A DNA stretch of 64,000 bases from Heligmosomoides polygyrus polygyrus (lineage: Eukaryota; Nematoda; Chromadorea; Rhabditida; Heligmosomidae), in assembly GCA_947396885.1 (NCBI GenBank), contig OX377205.1, positions 53,304,676 through 53,368,675 of the forward strand, read 5' to 3'. This document shows, piece by piece, positions 33,761 through 43,640 of the stretch. The position numbers and the translations under genes are program-made. The notes under the pieces are model-generated. The model did no database searches. It saw only the letters and a list, made by a program, of their open reading frames with translations, and was not told the DNA's origin. Every line of letters begins with the position of its first letter. The stretch's first letter is position 1.

Positions 33761-34270
33761 ATGCAGCTCCTTGTGTTGTCTCTCGTGCTCTGTTCCTTAT
33801 TGCTTCTGCCATCTGGACAAGGTCTCGAATGTGCGGTGTACCAGCAGTTTGTGGAAGGAATCGACAAGGAGCAGATTAAGAATGACCAGAACTTCAAGAA
33901 GGCAGGTCACTGACAGTGATTCGCAGTCATTCTCATTTCAGCGTTCCAAATATGCAGACGAGCTTTCTTGCATTTTGCTGCTGGGATTTTTCTTTTCCGT
34001 GAGCCCGATCGTTAAATCTCTGCAAGAAAGACAAGGCAGACTGCGAATAATTGCTCCCACAAGACCTCCCTGAATGGCCACCTCTCGCGCTGCAAGCATG
34101 TGGGATTCTTCACGCCACCCAGTTTCTTCTGCATTCTTCTACGAGCGCAGACTGGCCTCTTGCGCCGAAAATGCGACAGAGAAGGCCAATGTCGAGTTTG
34201 ACTACGGCACGACCGCCCGGTACTGTTCTCCAGCGATTCATCATCTTCAAGAAAGAAGGACACTTATAGC
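33761..34270 (+). CDS. possible small secreted protein, exon structure uncertain
   Basis: The ATG at 33761 opens a strong signal peptide (MQLLVLSLVLCSLLLLPSGQ) followed by GLECAVYQQFVEGIDKEQIK and NDQNFKKA. A TTTAG acceptor directly before the start is typical of trans-spliced nematode genes. The first exon can be read to about 33908. A TTTCAG acceptor at about 33940 allows a second exon. Farther down (34010-34200) are cysteine-rich stretches (CKKDKADC, CKHVGFF, KCDREGQC) in differing frames. I could not join these into one clean model, so the gene may be decayed. Family not recognised. Secretion is inferred from the signal peptide only. Confidence 0.4.
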
Positions 34271-34299
34271 CTTGGAAGCCGCGCAGATTTCTACAGTTT

Positions 34300-34480
34300 T
34301 AATATGGAGGGCAGCGGTGGATGGCCCTTAGCGTTTTTCACCGCTGCCCTCTATATGAAGCGCTTACACATCCAGCCAACTGAGCCATCGTCGCATTGTT
34401 AAAAGTTCGTTGTTGCTTGTCGCTGTCTGATAATCCGCAGTTCATTACATTTAATTGACATCTATTTAAGTGGGTCCCCG
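34300..34480. repeat. hairpin and unassigned spacer
   Basis: An inverted repeat ATATGGAGGGCAGCGGTG / CACCGCTGCCCTCTATAT lies at about 34303-34355. To its right the minus strand carries an A-box-like ATGGCTCAGTTGGCTGGA, so a tRNA-derived origin is possible, but no B box is seen. Confidence 0.5.
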
Positions 34481-34499
34481 TGCAGCGCGGGAATTCCTA

Positions 34500-34662
34500 T
34501 TCACTTACGATTTGTGCTGTAGAAATTCTGAAACTCTGGAGCACCATCCGTGGTTCTTCTTTTGCATTTTGTAAACACAGTGCTGGAAGGCCGACTGCAG
34601 TGCATGAGGAGCGCCTTCTGGAGCTGATTCAAGAGAATCTCCTGCGTAGCACACGTGCAATA
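34500..34662 (+). pseudogene. transposase N-terminal helix-turn-helix fragment
   Basis: Reads SAGRPTAVHEERLLELIQEN then LLRSTRAIG, like the second helix-turn-helix of mariner/Tc1 transposases (SGRPs..d.e.l..li..np..STrel). It is interrupted by the MITE cluster starting at 34663. Sequence after 36093 may be its other side, but I could not recognise it. Confidence 0.5.
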
Positions 34663-34794
34663 GGGGTCGTTTAGTGTGGGCGCCGCGCGACGCGATGCCA
34701 TGTGCAGTGGCCGATTTGATCAATCGCGTCGCTCGATCAATTTGGCCACTACACATGCATCGCGTCGCGCGTCTCGCGCACACTAAACGATCCC
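34663..34794. mobile_element. MITE 1 of an abutting cluster
   Basis: A 132-bp, almost fully palindromic element beginning GGGTCGTTTAGTGTG and ending CACACTAAACGATCCC. The inner arms CGCGACGCGATGC and GCATCGCGTCGCG also pair. Followed directly by TTA and the next MITE. Confidence 0.8.
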
Positions 34795-34797
34795 TTA

Positions 34798-35133
34798 GGC
34801 CTCGTGCATACTTCCCGTCGCCGCGATGGAATCGCGGCGATGAGTTTTGCAGAGCGACGCGAAAGAATTTGAATTTCTCAGCGCTCGTCACATCGCTCAT
34901 CGCTCTGCAAGGAAGCGCGACGGCGATCCGTCCAGGACCAACGCTAAACACCGCGCGCGGCGCGAAAAAGTATGCCATGCCCGCGATGGGCGCGGGAAGC
35001 CATCGCGCATGCCGACCGCCACTGTTGCGGCGGCCGCGTCGAAGTTCTCTTTGACTATTCGGCCGCGTGCGGCTAAATGGCCATGAACTGAGCGCCGCGA
35101 TGGCATCGCGGCGATGGAAGTATGCCCCCGGCC
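34798..35133. mobile_element. MITE 2 of an abutting cluster (Harbinger-like)
   Basis: A 336-bp GC-rich element with inverted ends: left GGCCTCGTGCATACTTCC, right the complement GGAAGTATGCCCCCGGCC. Flanked by TTA on both sides (34795-34797, 35134-35136), which fits the 3-bp duplication of PIF/Harbinger elements. The ends resemble the MITE at 39807-40133. Confidence 0.8.
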
Positions 35134-35136
35134 TTA

Positions 35137-36090
35137 GGCGCCTTTTATACTTGCGCCGCAGCGCGGCGCGGCGTGATGGTCGGCATGGCTATCGATTTTT
35201 CGCGCCGCGAGGCGGCGCCGCATCGCTTTTATACTCCGCCGCCGCAAAACACCACACTTGACGGAATTTTGGGTTACGGTATTCGGCGAATCGCGACGCT
35301 GAGGGGAAGGGCGCGGCGCGGCGCGATCAGCCGCGGCAGACTTGGCGTGGGGTGGTCACGAATCTAACATAGTTTTTTGAAGTTACGGGCGATTACAGTA
35401 GGTTCGGTTGATTAGGGAGTTTGGGTGAATTCGGTGACCATGACCTTAGCCCGTACCTTCTGTCGCCTAGGAACAGAATAGAGATCTGTAAACATTCACG
35501 AAGCTTCATATGTCACGCTAAAGATATGCTTAGTGCATGGTGACCCTAGAATGGCCATATGAGAAAGAATTTCGAGTGATTCTTGACTATGGGTACGTTC
35601 CAGCAGTTTTACTTTTGGACCCGCACATGTCGCAGAATAAGGAGTGGTTTAGTGCCGTTTGCATTGCAGGGGATTCGACTCAATACCATACTGACCAGTT
35701 TCAACAGTAGGTTGAGCGAACGACTTCGACTCCAGGCTTAAGAGAGGATTCGTCGCTCCCCACAGGAATCCCACGACAAACATTGACAAGATGCGTTGCG
35801 CTGATCAGCCAAAAAATCCTTTCTGTTTTGGTCCCTCAATGACTCGTGGACCGACTCGTTGACCGTTTCCGGAGCACGGGCCGTAGTGCGCAGATGCTCG
35901 TGGCCGCGCGTCGCTGACGCTCTCCTTTCTAAAAGCCCCCACAGAGTTCTGCGGCAACGCCGCTCGCCGCTATGGTTAAGGATAGGGCAGGGACGCCGCC
36001 GGCGGCGAGCTCTGTATCTCTGCCCTATGGTTAAGAATAGGGCCGCTTAACCATAGGGCAGAGACGCAGAGCGGGAGTATAAAAGGCGCC
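35137..36090. mobile_element. MITE 3 (Harbinger-like, GGCGCC ends), copy 1
   Basis: A 954-bp non-autonomous element with inverted ends GGCGCCTTTTATACTTGCG and GTATAAAAGGCGCC, flanked by TTA (35134-35136 and 36091-36093). Its left 0.75 kb matches the copy at 44851-45797, including CTTGACGGAATTTTGGG and ATTCGACTCAATACCA. The right 160 bp differs and holds repeated CCTATGGTTAAG words, probably another small insertion. No coding capacity. Confidence 0.85.
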
Positions 36091-36093
36091 TTA

Positions 36094-36680
36094 GGCAGTA
36101 AGGCTCAGGAAACGCCCAAACATTTCCATCGATAGAAGCAGTGAAGACAGACGTCGCCGTCGTTTAAAGACACTGGAGCTGCCTGCTCACATATCTCAAA
36201 CGCAAATCATTGCGAAAAATTCACCACTGCGTGTCCAAATTTAGTTCGATTCTATCAAATTTCCAGCGACTGAATCCCATATTTAACAGGAGGGCTAGGC
36301 AGAGAGCAGCACTGAGGCTTGGCGGATGGAGCGATTGAGAATATCACTGGCATTCGTTCTGCCTGTAACTCTGTTTGTTGGGACCGACACTGTGATGGGA
36401 TGAGCCATCTAGTACACATCGCAAAAGCTCACCGCCACTCTGAAGGCTCTTCTTGTTAGAATTTTCTGAGTCGGTCCAGTGATAGGAACTTCTTCTATAA
36501 TCGACTATTTGGAAGGGATCCAAAGGCAAATAAACCGATAAGTTTCTGAATGGAACGACTCATAGGAAAGGCTTCCATAGTCGACCTACCTGGAGGGGAT
36601 TCGAATAGGAGTTACTGAATATAAAGATCAACCAGAATTTTGCTGCCAGCGTAGTCCAGTGTCAGATCGGGGTCCGCATT
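36094..36680. other. unassigned DNA
   Basis: No recognised gene. It may contain the displaced rest of the transposase interrupted at 34662, but no motif confirms that. Confidence 0.35.
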
Positions 36681-36689
36681 TGCGGCAGA

Positions 36690-36816
36690 GCAAGTTTTTG
36701 TTTGTAATGGACCCCGGAGGGGTGGAAGGCTTGGTTGGCCTGGGCGGGAAATCCGAAGCAGGAACCTGGTATCGGGTGCACGCGACAGTCCTCCTCCGAC
36801 TGCGCTACACGCGCCC
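36690..36816 (-). repeat. tRNA-derived SINE, copy a, joined to the truncated BEL LTR
   Basis: On the minus strand: a GGGCGCGTGTAGCGCAGTCG head (A box) and a GGTTCCTGCTTCGGATTTCC region (B-box-like). Matches copies at 47534-47296 and 55409-55150 but lacks their 3' tail. It lies in the same orientation as, and directly next to, the end of the BEL LTR. Confidence 0.75.
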
Positions 36817-37173
36817 AAACCACAATTAATAAACTGATTCAATGTGTTACAATAGTAATTGCAAAACTAGAGCCGGAGAGGGGGAGGAGGAGAGGAGAAA
36901 GCCCGGATCGAAGGCCCCGACTGACCATCCTTGCACTGTGAGCACGGTATTTATGCAGAGCCGGGGAGGGCGGAGCAGGCTGCCATTTGATGAAGCTGAC
37001 GATAAGTGATGTTGAACAAGCAAGTACAGCTCGGTCAGCCAGCAGATAACGAAACTGAAACTTACAAATGCGTCATAGATAGTACATGGATAACAATTGG
37101 TAAAGGATTAGGAAATGAGATACAGGTAACATGCAGGTAGAATACAGGTGAAAAGGTAGAGGGTTCCTCTATA
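36817..37173 (-). repeat. BEL/Pao 3' LTR (minus element), truncated
   Basis: About 357 bp closely matching 54410-54048. It starts TATAGAGGAACCCTC on the minus strand and ends abruptly at GGTTT, exactly where the SL1-like block begins in the 5' LTR, and is followed by a SINE. The rest of the LTR is missing. Confidence 0.85.
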
Positions 37174-37299
37174 TTCCCGGCGGCAGAAAATGGTGAGTGA
37201 TACAAAGGAAACGAGACAATGATAGTATCAGATTACTGACAAGATAATGATCATCTGATATCACAGCCGGTTTTAGTCGCGACGACGTTCGGGTGAGGA

Positions 37300-38459
37300 G
37301 CGATCGTTTTCGTGCTCTCTTTCCTGCTTCGCTTCGTGCTTGTCGTCGTCGCGAGTTCGTCTACGGTCGTTGCTGCGATCGTCTCGTCTTCTTGCACCGC
37401 CATGGTGTTCGCCCGTGCTCGTCCTGTACTTTCGCGGCGATCGTCTCGTGTTCGTCCTGTGTCGTCGCGGCGGTCATCTCGTGGTCATCCTGCGTCGTCG
37501 CGGCGATTCTCTCGCGCTCGTATTGTGTTGATGCGGCGATCGTCCCGCGCTCGTACTGTGTCGTCGCGGCGATCACCTCGTGCTCGTACTGAGTCAGTGC
37601 TGCGATCATCTCACGCACGTACTGTGTCGTCGCGGCGGTCATCTCGTGGCTGTTCTACGTTGCTGCGGCGGTCGTCTGGCGCCGGTTTGGAGTCGCCGAT
37701 GTTGTCATATCAAGCTCGTCCGGAGTCATCACGGCGATCGTCTTGCGTGTGCGTTTCGGCCGCATAGACTGTTTGTGGTGGAGGCAGTCGTCGCTCTACA
37801 TATTGCGTCTAAGCGTTTGTGCAGCAAGTTGAGGTCGAACGTCAGCTTCTGCACTTCTGGTAGATGGATCCCTTCCTGCAGCTTTCTGATGTAGTTCTCG
37901 ATGTCGTGAAGTCTTATCCCTTGAGCTAGGTTTCCCTCGGCGACCTCCGATGATGTGGCAGTTTTCTGCACCTTTCCGTCGATCAGAACCATCTTCTCCG
38001 TCATTAGTTTCAGTATGGGTGTGCTGGATCTCTAATCCTAGCTCTGGTACTGCATCGATTTGCGTTGACCTCTTCGCGATGTTCCTTCAGGAGCTTCTCG
38101 AGTGTGTCCATACGCTCCAGTGCATCTGGTGACGAGATCGTAGCTGGCGCAAACTGGTCCACTTTGTTGGCTGCCATGTAGAGTATTTTGCCGCCTTTTT
38201 AGAGAAGATCCTTGAGGAGCGTTCCGGAACTGCAAGATCTTTTTACCGTCACCTCATCTAGGCTCTCTTCCGGTGCGACATCAGCTGGTGGTCGTTTCCT
38301 CGAGCTTGTTGAGGGCTGTGCTGCTGGTTGGGCTCCTGACACTGCTGAAGTCGTTGCGATAGTGGGCTTTGGCTTAGTTGCAACATTGGCTTTCTTCGAT
38401 GGAAATGCGGCCTTGCTCCGCTCCACTGAGGGCGTGCTGGATGCAGTCTCTTGTTCATA
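37300..38459 (-). pseudogene. BEL/Pao ORF3 (accessory) with 11-residue Arg/Asp repeats
   Basis: Begins right after a consensus nematode acceptor (AATATTTTAG, 38469-38460) with RYEQETASSTPSVERSKAAF. It continues Lys/Pro/Ser-rich (SKKANVATKPKPTIATTS, SSRKRPPADVAPEESLDEVT), then helical segments (DALERMDTLEKLLKEHREEV; LHDIENYIRKLQEGIHLPEV). It ends in tandem 11-residue repeats of the type DDRRDDTVRAR (33-bp unit, about 37700-37420). Two of the stops in the repeat are TGA where the unit has CGA, which looks like CpG decay. Frames also shift near 38200, 38010 and 37730. The same slot after env in the plus-strand element has a related ORF. No known family recognised; the charged repeats recall RNA-associated RD/RE tails. 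Confidence 0.55.
37420..37700 (-). repeat. 33-bp tandem coding repeats in ORF3
   Basis: About 8 imperfect units; on the plus strand each contains TCGTCGCGGCGATC.TCTCG and CTCGTACTG. In the minus-strand ORF3 frame each gives 11 residues. The antisense plus-strand frame gives a Ser/Arg-rich shadow. Confidence 0.8.
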
Positions 38460-38544
38460 GCGCTAAAATATTGCACATTTTATTTCTATACTGTACAGTT
38501 ATTTACACGGGAATTGCATGCGACAGTTAACATGCAGTGCTCAT

Positions 38545-41236
38545 TCAAAGCTCTTTCTTTTGAGATTGTCTGCATCGGCTTCTGTGACGGGTTGCGCTCA
38601 GCGTCTCTTTTGCGATCCGAATGACAGCGCTTGCGTGTCTAACTGGAATCATGCAAATCGTTCGTAGAGTCGTAGACAGAAGATGGGGACCACTTGTCCA
38701 CAAGATTGTATAGGCGAGCAGAAGGGCCACGATGATGCAGACGACTGCGATGAGAATCGTTTTGTACCATGACAGCATCACGTCGACAATGTGGAAGAAG
38801 TCTGGAAAGACGATTTCGTCGTACAGGCTACTCTCCCCATTGATCACTCTCAGTGCCAATCCGTGAATCGTTCGAGTCCACTTACGAATCCCTGTGAGTT
38901 CGAACGTTGTTGGAGTAAGTCCACAGGAAACCTCGCACGTTTGTCGAACGCGGGCGGTTGTGAAACGCAGCAGAAGGTGGACGTCGTTTCGTGGCGGGTA
39001 CACGGCACTGCGCAGTACTGCTCATCGCATTGGACGGTGACCATTGTATCTTCTCCCACGGTGGAACAGGCGATGTTGGCACGTGCTCCTTGAGGACAGT
39101 TGTAGCAGCCCTGCAGAGCGGCATTTTTCACTCTGCAAATCGAATTCGTTGTTCTTGCGACCATCCTGTCGAATTTTCCTTTGATGTGTACCAGGAGTTC
39201 AGCTGTGACAAGCGAAGGAACTATCGCGGTGACTGATGTGTTGTCCGTTTTGTCCGCTCGAAACGTTGCCCATGGTCAACGAACGGGTAGGCGATTTTCC
39301 ACTTCCTTCTCAAGGGCGTCAGTGATATTGAGGTTCTTACAGATGCAGCTGACTTTTGCTTCGGCTGGTTCACATACGCAGTTGGTGTTGACGGTGCAAT
39401 TGAGAGAACGGGCGGCTTCCTTTGAGTCACAGATGAGATTAGCTGTTGTGCTATGCCTCCAGATCGCGAGATTGGATCCGTCGCTGATGAACGTCGAGTC
39501 CGGGGTGGGAGGCATTATCCGGGGTCGGAGGCATTATCACTGCACCTAGGGTTATTCGAATGTCCTGCATTTGAAAAGGAATCGTTGGCTGTAGTGGAAC
39601 GTTGACCGTCTGAGTACGTTGAGCGTCCGTGATTGTTACTGCACCGTAGAACCGCTTGTTGCACTGGTGACATCCGAAGATTTCGTAGATGAGCTCATCA
39701 GTTGGCACGTGAAAAAATGCGAAAGAAGAGGCAGCCGCTGCTGAGGTAAAAGCACCCACAGCCTGGGCAACCGCAGCTCTCCATGCATCGCGTAATTCCC
39801 GGGTAAGGCTCATGCACACTTCTGCAACAGCACGGCGCGGCCATGATGAAGCATAGGGCTGCGACGGCCGCGACGCGACACTGCGACACGTGCCGCAGGG
39901 AGGGGGCATGCACATTCTTGCGACTGTCGCGGCGGCTATCGCAGGCGACGCCACGCTGAGTGCCGCAGGCTGGAATAGTTCAAACCATTCCTGGCGGCGC
40001 GGTATCCACGGGGACGTCGGTCCCGTTGCCTAAAACAGTGCTCTAACGCGACCGCGCCACGACCGCCGGATTTCGTGGAGGTAACCGTCGCCCCACTTGC
40101 CGCGCCGCCGTGTCGCAGAAGTGTGCATGGGCCTGTAGTGATTACCCTCGGATTTCAGGAATCATCGCAGACGCGTTTATTGAAGCACATTTCTCGCCCA
40201 TGCACGAGGCTGAGTGTGCGCATCGTTTGGAGTCGACTACCTTTTGGATGGTGTTGCGGGTATACAGAATCTGGTCTTTCACACACGTGAGACGGAGCTC
40301 CTTCCATTGGAAACGTAGTTCCTTGAACCTGGTCTGGTTCTGTAGAAGCGAATGCAAGCGTCTCGATGAAGGCTGTCGAGTTTGAAGACCTCTTTTGTTT
40401 CGAAGGTGCATGCCTTTTCTCCCGTTGGCGAGTAATGGCAGATTGTGGTTCTCTGAGGGAAGACGTCGACGTTTTGACAGCCGTGGACGAGGACTACTAG
40501 ATGTGCGACAATCGTAGCGAGTATAGGTGTTCGCAGAAGAGCATCGATATCTTCTCTTTGTCGTCGGCGTGGTTCGCGCCTCCTGGATCTTCTGAAGCAC
40601 ATTTGAGACAGAGGAATGCAGCGCTGAGAAGAATTCAACACGGCTTTCCGATAACAACTGGGACGTAGCAGAGCGTGTAGAGAGCAGCAACTGTGATGTA
40701 TATCAGAACTGCACTGGCTAGTATTGCGGTCTGAGGCGAACACTCGGGATTGAAGATGTTGGCTGTGCAGAACCAGCAACGAACGTTGTCGCAGAACGAT
40801 ACTGGCTGACAGTTGGTGCCAGCACAGTTAGGCGATTTCCGTCGAAGAATTTCCACTGAACGTGGTGTGGGTGTAGGGTTAATTCCGGTGAAAACAGCAC
40901 GGTTTCGTTTGTGTCCACAGCTCGTACCTACGTATGTTTCGAGACGTCAATTGCACTCCTCGTGGAATGCATCTCAATTTTCCCTCGGCCAGTGTTGATG
41001 TTCCTGTCGTTGCTGTCGAAGTTGCGTTCGTCGTCAGTACCAGGGCCATCAGTAGAAGAAGGTGAGCCACAGTGCAGGCGTGGATGAACGACGAAAGCGT
41101 GCCCGAATTCCTTGTACGGGAGCGCAAGTTGTAACGTGGTTGCAACTCGTTGTGCTCCTCGATGTCCCTGGAGTCGTCGGTCTCTTCACATGAATTCGAT
41201 GTGCCGTCAGTTGCGTTGCCGCTGGGGTCTTCAAGT
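38545..41236 (-). pseudogene. BEL/Pao env-like glycoprotein (phlebovirus Gc type)
   Basis: Starts after the integrase. RYNLRSR is followed by a hydrophobic signal-like stretch (VAHLLLLMALVLTTNA, about 41060). Then come cysteine-rich ectodomain blocks: CDNVRCWFCTANIFNPECSP, GCQNVDVFPQRTTIC, KRCAHSASCMGEKC, EIFGCHQCNKRFYG, CYNCPQGARANIACS and CDEQYCAVPC. A C-terminal membrane anchor lies at about 38770-38715 (ILIAVVCIIVALLLAYT) with a short tail. The spacing of cysteines and the single late anchor resemble phlebovirus-type fusion glycoproteins known in some nematode BEL/Pao elements. Several frameshifts and a 327-bp MITE at 39807-40133 break the gene. The copy at 13.8-19.7 kb is homologous. Confidence 0.8.
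39807..40133. mobile_element. MITE inserted in the minus-strand env
   Basis: A 327-bp GC-rich element with inverted ends GGCTCATGCACACTTCTGC and the complement of GGCCCATGCACACTTCTGC. Outer trinucleotides are TAA and TGT, so a Harbinger-like 3-bp duplication may have mutated. The ends resemble those of MITE 2 at 34798-35133. Confidence 0.75.
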
Positions 41237-42791
41237 TCAAGCGGAATGAGTAAATTCACTGGCCGGCGAACACATCGTCCGTCCACTTGGCAGTCTTAGT
41301 TCGACTTCGCGTACGACGTTGTTGGTTGACCGATGGAGCTTGATGATTTTGCCCATTTTCCAGGCGTTGCGAGGTGTCACTGCCTCTGAAATCAGAACAA
41401 CTGTACCCACCTCTGGAGGCTTAGTCGTACCGCGCTTGTTGTCGATCTGAAGTTTGTGGGTTTCTCGTAGGCTAGTCAACTATTGGTGACTCCATATGTT
41501 CCAGAAGCGCTCCGTGAGTTGATGACTTGTCTTAAGACCTTCTTCGGCTTGACGGCGACTCTGCAGAAGCGCAGCCTCATTTGGAGGAAGATAGGTAGAG
41601 TCTTCGTCTTCTGTTGTGACAGATTCAAATGGGAATGCGACAATGATGTCCCTTTGGATGAAGCCTATCGGTCTTAGCGCGGGAGTCTCTTCCCATCTTT
41701 CTTCTTGGTATGTGAGAGGTCTGCTGTTGATGCTACCCTCGATTTCCACTAGGAGGGTGTGCATAGCTTCCTGTGATGGGACGGTTCGCTGCATGACTTA
41801 GTAAAGGCTGTGTTTGATCGACTTCATTAGCCATTCATAAAGAGCTCCCTGCCACGGAGCGTACGGCGTAATTGTCTTCCACACGACGCCCTTTGATGCC
41901 ATTGATTGTGCAAACGAAACGTCATTAATTACTGGAAGACAGCGTCGCGAAGAATCTGTTCCCCGAGCAGAAAGTTGGGTCCGTTGTCGGATGTAACGCT
42001 GGCTGCACACCTCTTCTGGCGAAGAATCTTCCCAATGCATGCATCAACTGAATTGTGCTCATGTCTGGTACAAGCTCCAGATGAACGAGTCATGTAGCTC
42101 TGCATGTCAGGATGATCCCGTAGATCTTCGTCACCTCATCCTGTTGTTTGGCAGAGAGCGGACCGAAGTAGTCGATTCCAACGTGTTCAAACGGTCGTGT
42201 TCGTCGTACTCGTCGCTCGGGAAGATCGCCCATAACCGGATACTTGTACGGAAGATTGTTCATCTTCTGACAAGGGACGCAACGGTTAATCACCGTCCTT
42301 GCCATTTGCCGCAACTTTGGGATCCAGAATTTTTCCCTCACCTTTGCCATTGTGTGACTCATTCCACAGTGGAGTGGTGAGTGTGCTCCTTCCACTACAA
42401 GTTGAGCTAAAGGCGTCTTCGTGGCTAGTAATATAGGATAACGAGTGCCCATTGGCAGACTCGAGTTTCCTAGTGGTCCTTGGCAGCGAAGAAGTCCTTG
42501 CTCGTCGGTTTTCAGCTTCAGTTGTTTCAAGGCGTTCTGCTTCGCAAGTGGAAGACGAAGTTCCTGGTGATTGCGGATGAGAACGCGCATTGCCATCTCT
42601 TTCTCGGTTGCAGTGATGTACAGTTGAAATTCCATGGCGCAGATTTCCGGCGTGCGAGCTTCGATTTTTTCTCGAAGTGCCGTATCGCCTTGAGGAAGCG
42701 GAGAACGAATGCACCGAGTATCGCCTTGAGGAAGCGGAGAACGAATGCAACTACGTTGAGAGCTCGTGGTAGTTGGTTGTGTCGTTTCCAA
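41237..42791 (-). pseudogene. BEL/Pao integrase region
   Basis: Zinc-binding HHCC domain (LHCGMSHTMAKVREKF, then VINRCVPCQKMN, about 42420-42250), catalytic core with HVGIDYFGPLS (first Asp, about 42180) and PYAPWQGALYEWLMKSIKHS (Glu region, about 41880-41820), and the C-terminal DUF5641-like part (VGTVVLISEAVTPRNAWKMG, then RRPVNLLIPLEL in the next frame). Frameshifts at about 42100, 41800, 41480 and 41290 break it. A perfect 12-residue duplication (AFVLRFLKAI.. ) precedes it at about 42755-42680. Confidence 0.85.
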
Positions 42792-43640
42792 TCAAGTAAA
42801 TCTGACGTGGTCTCTCTTGTTTCAGCCGTTAGAACGAAGCTTTCTTCTTCATCGATTTCTGTTGGTAAGCTGAACAGGTTGCATCCCTTGGGCCAGTCTT
42901 CCACGTGTCGATTGGTGAATGAAGGGCCAATCCACCACATATGCCGTCCGAATTCAGCTTTTTTCAGTCCTCTCGTAACGCAATCCACTGGATTTTTGGG
43001 GGTGTTGACATATCCGAACCAGACTGGTGGCTGGAAATCGGCGACAAGCCTTCGAATTTTGCGAAGTCTGTTTCGGACTAGGACTCCGACTGAGTTTTGA
43101 AGAGGATATGTGGCTATCCAACTGAGGGCAATCTCGGAGTCCGAGAAGATCGTCACATCCTCTATAGAAGTGCGCTCCTTTATGGCTTCGTAGACCGTGT
43201 GCGCTAATCGAACTGCCATGGTGAGCGCATTTAATTGCGATTTCGGAATCGTCGGACTTCCTTTGATGGGTAGCAGCTTCAATTTTCCAACAACCAGATT
43301 TGACCCGTTGGATGACTTTACCGCAGTAGCCGCAGGCCGCTAATCCTTGTCCACTAGCGTCTGAGAATAGCACCAGATGGATCGATTCACCAATCTGCGT
43401 GATTCTCCTAGCTAGTTGGCACTCGAATCCATTGAATTCCTGTACGATGTCGTTCCATTGGTTTAGATGTTCTTCTGAAAGTACTGCATCCCATTCGTAC
43501 CCGGCCTTCCAGACCTGTTGGAGAAACCTTTTACATGAAGAGTTATTGGGGCTAGCCATCCAAGTGGGTCGTATACTGCCGCAACCTGCTCGGAGATACT
43601 CCTTTTGGTAATTGTGCTTCTTGCAGAGTATTTGCAAGAC
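42792..43640 (-). pseudogene. BEL/Pao RT C-terminus and RNase H
   Basis: Reads WDAVLSEEHLNQWNDIVQEF, IHLVLFSDASGQGLAACGYC (RNase H catalytic Asp), LTMAVRLAHTVYEAIKER, IFSDSEIALSWIATYP and FGYVNTPKNPVDCVTRGL. This is the standard BEL/Pao order before integrase. At least one frameshift lies near 43280. Confidence 0.85.

Noticed and set aside
34840..35370. Several overlapping GC-rich Arg/Ala ORFs on both strands
   Set aside because: They are shadows of GC-rich MITEs with inverted repeats and have no domain.
36817..37173. Interpretation as a solo repeat unrelated to the env element
   Set aside because: It matches 54048-54410 along its length, lies at the 3' end of the same-orientation element, and so fits as the 3' LTR.
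37312..37767. Plus-strand Ser/Arg-rich ORF of 151 residues, looking like an SR splicing factor
   Set aside because: It is the antisense of the 33-bp repeats of the retroelement's ORF3 on the minus strand. The neighbouring minus-strand frames continue a coherent protein and the plus-strand ORF has no RNA-binding domain.
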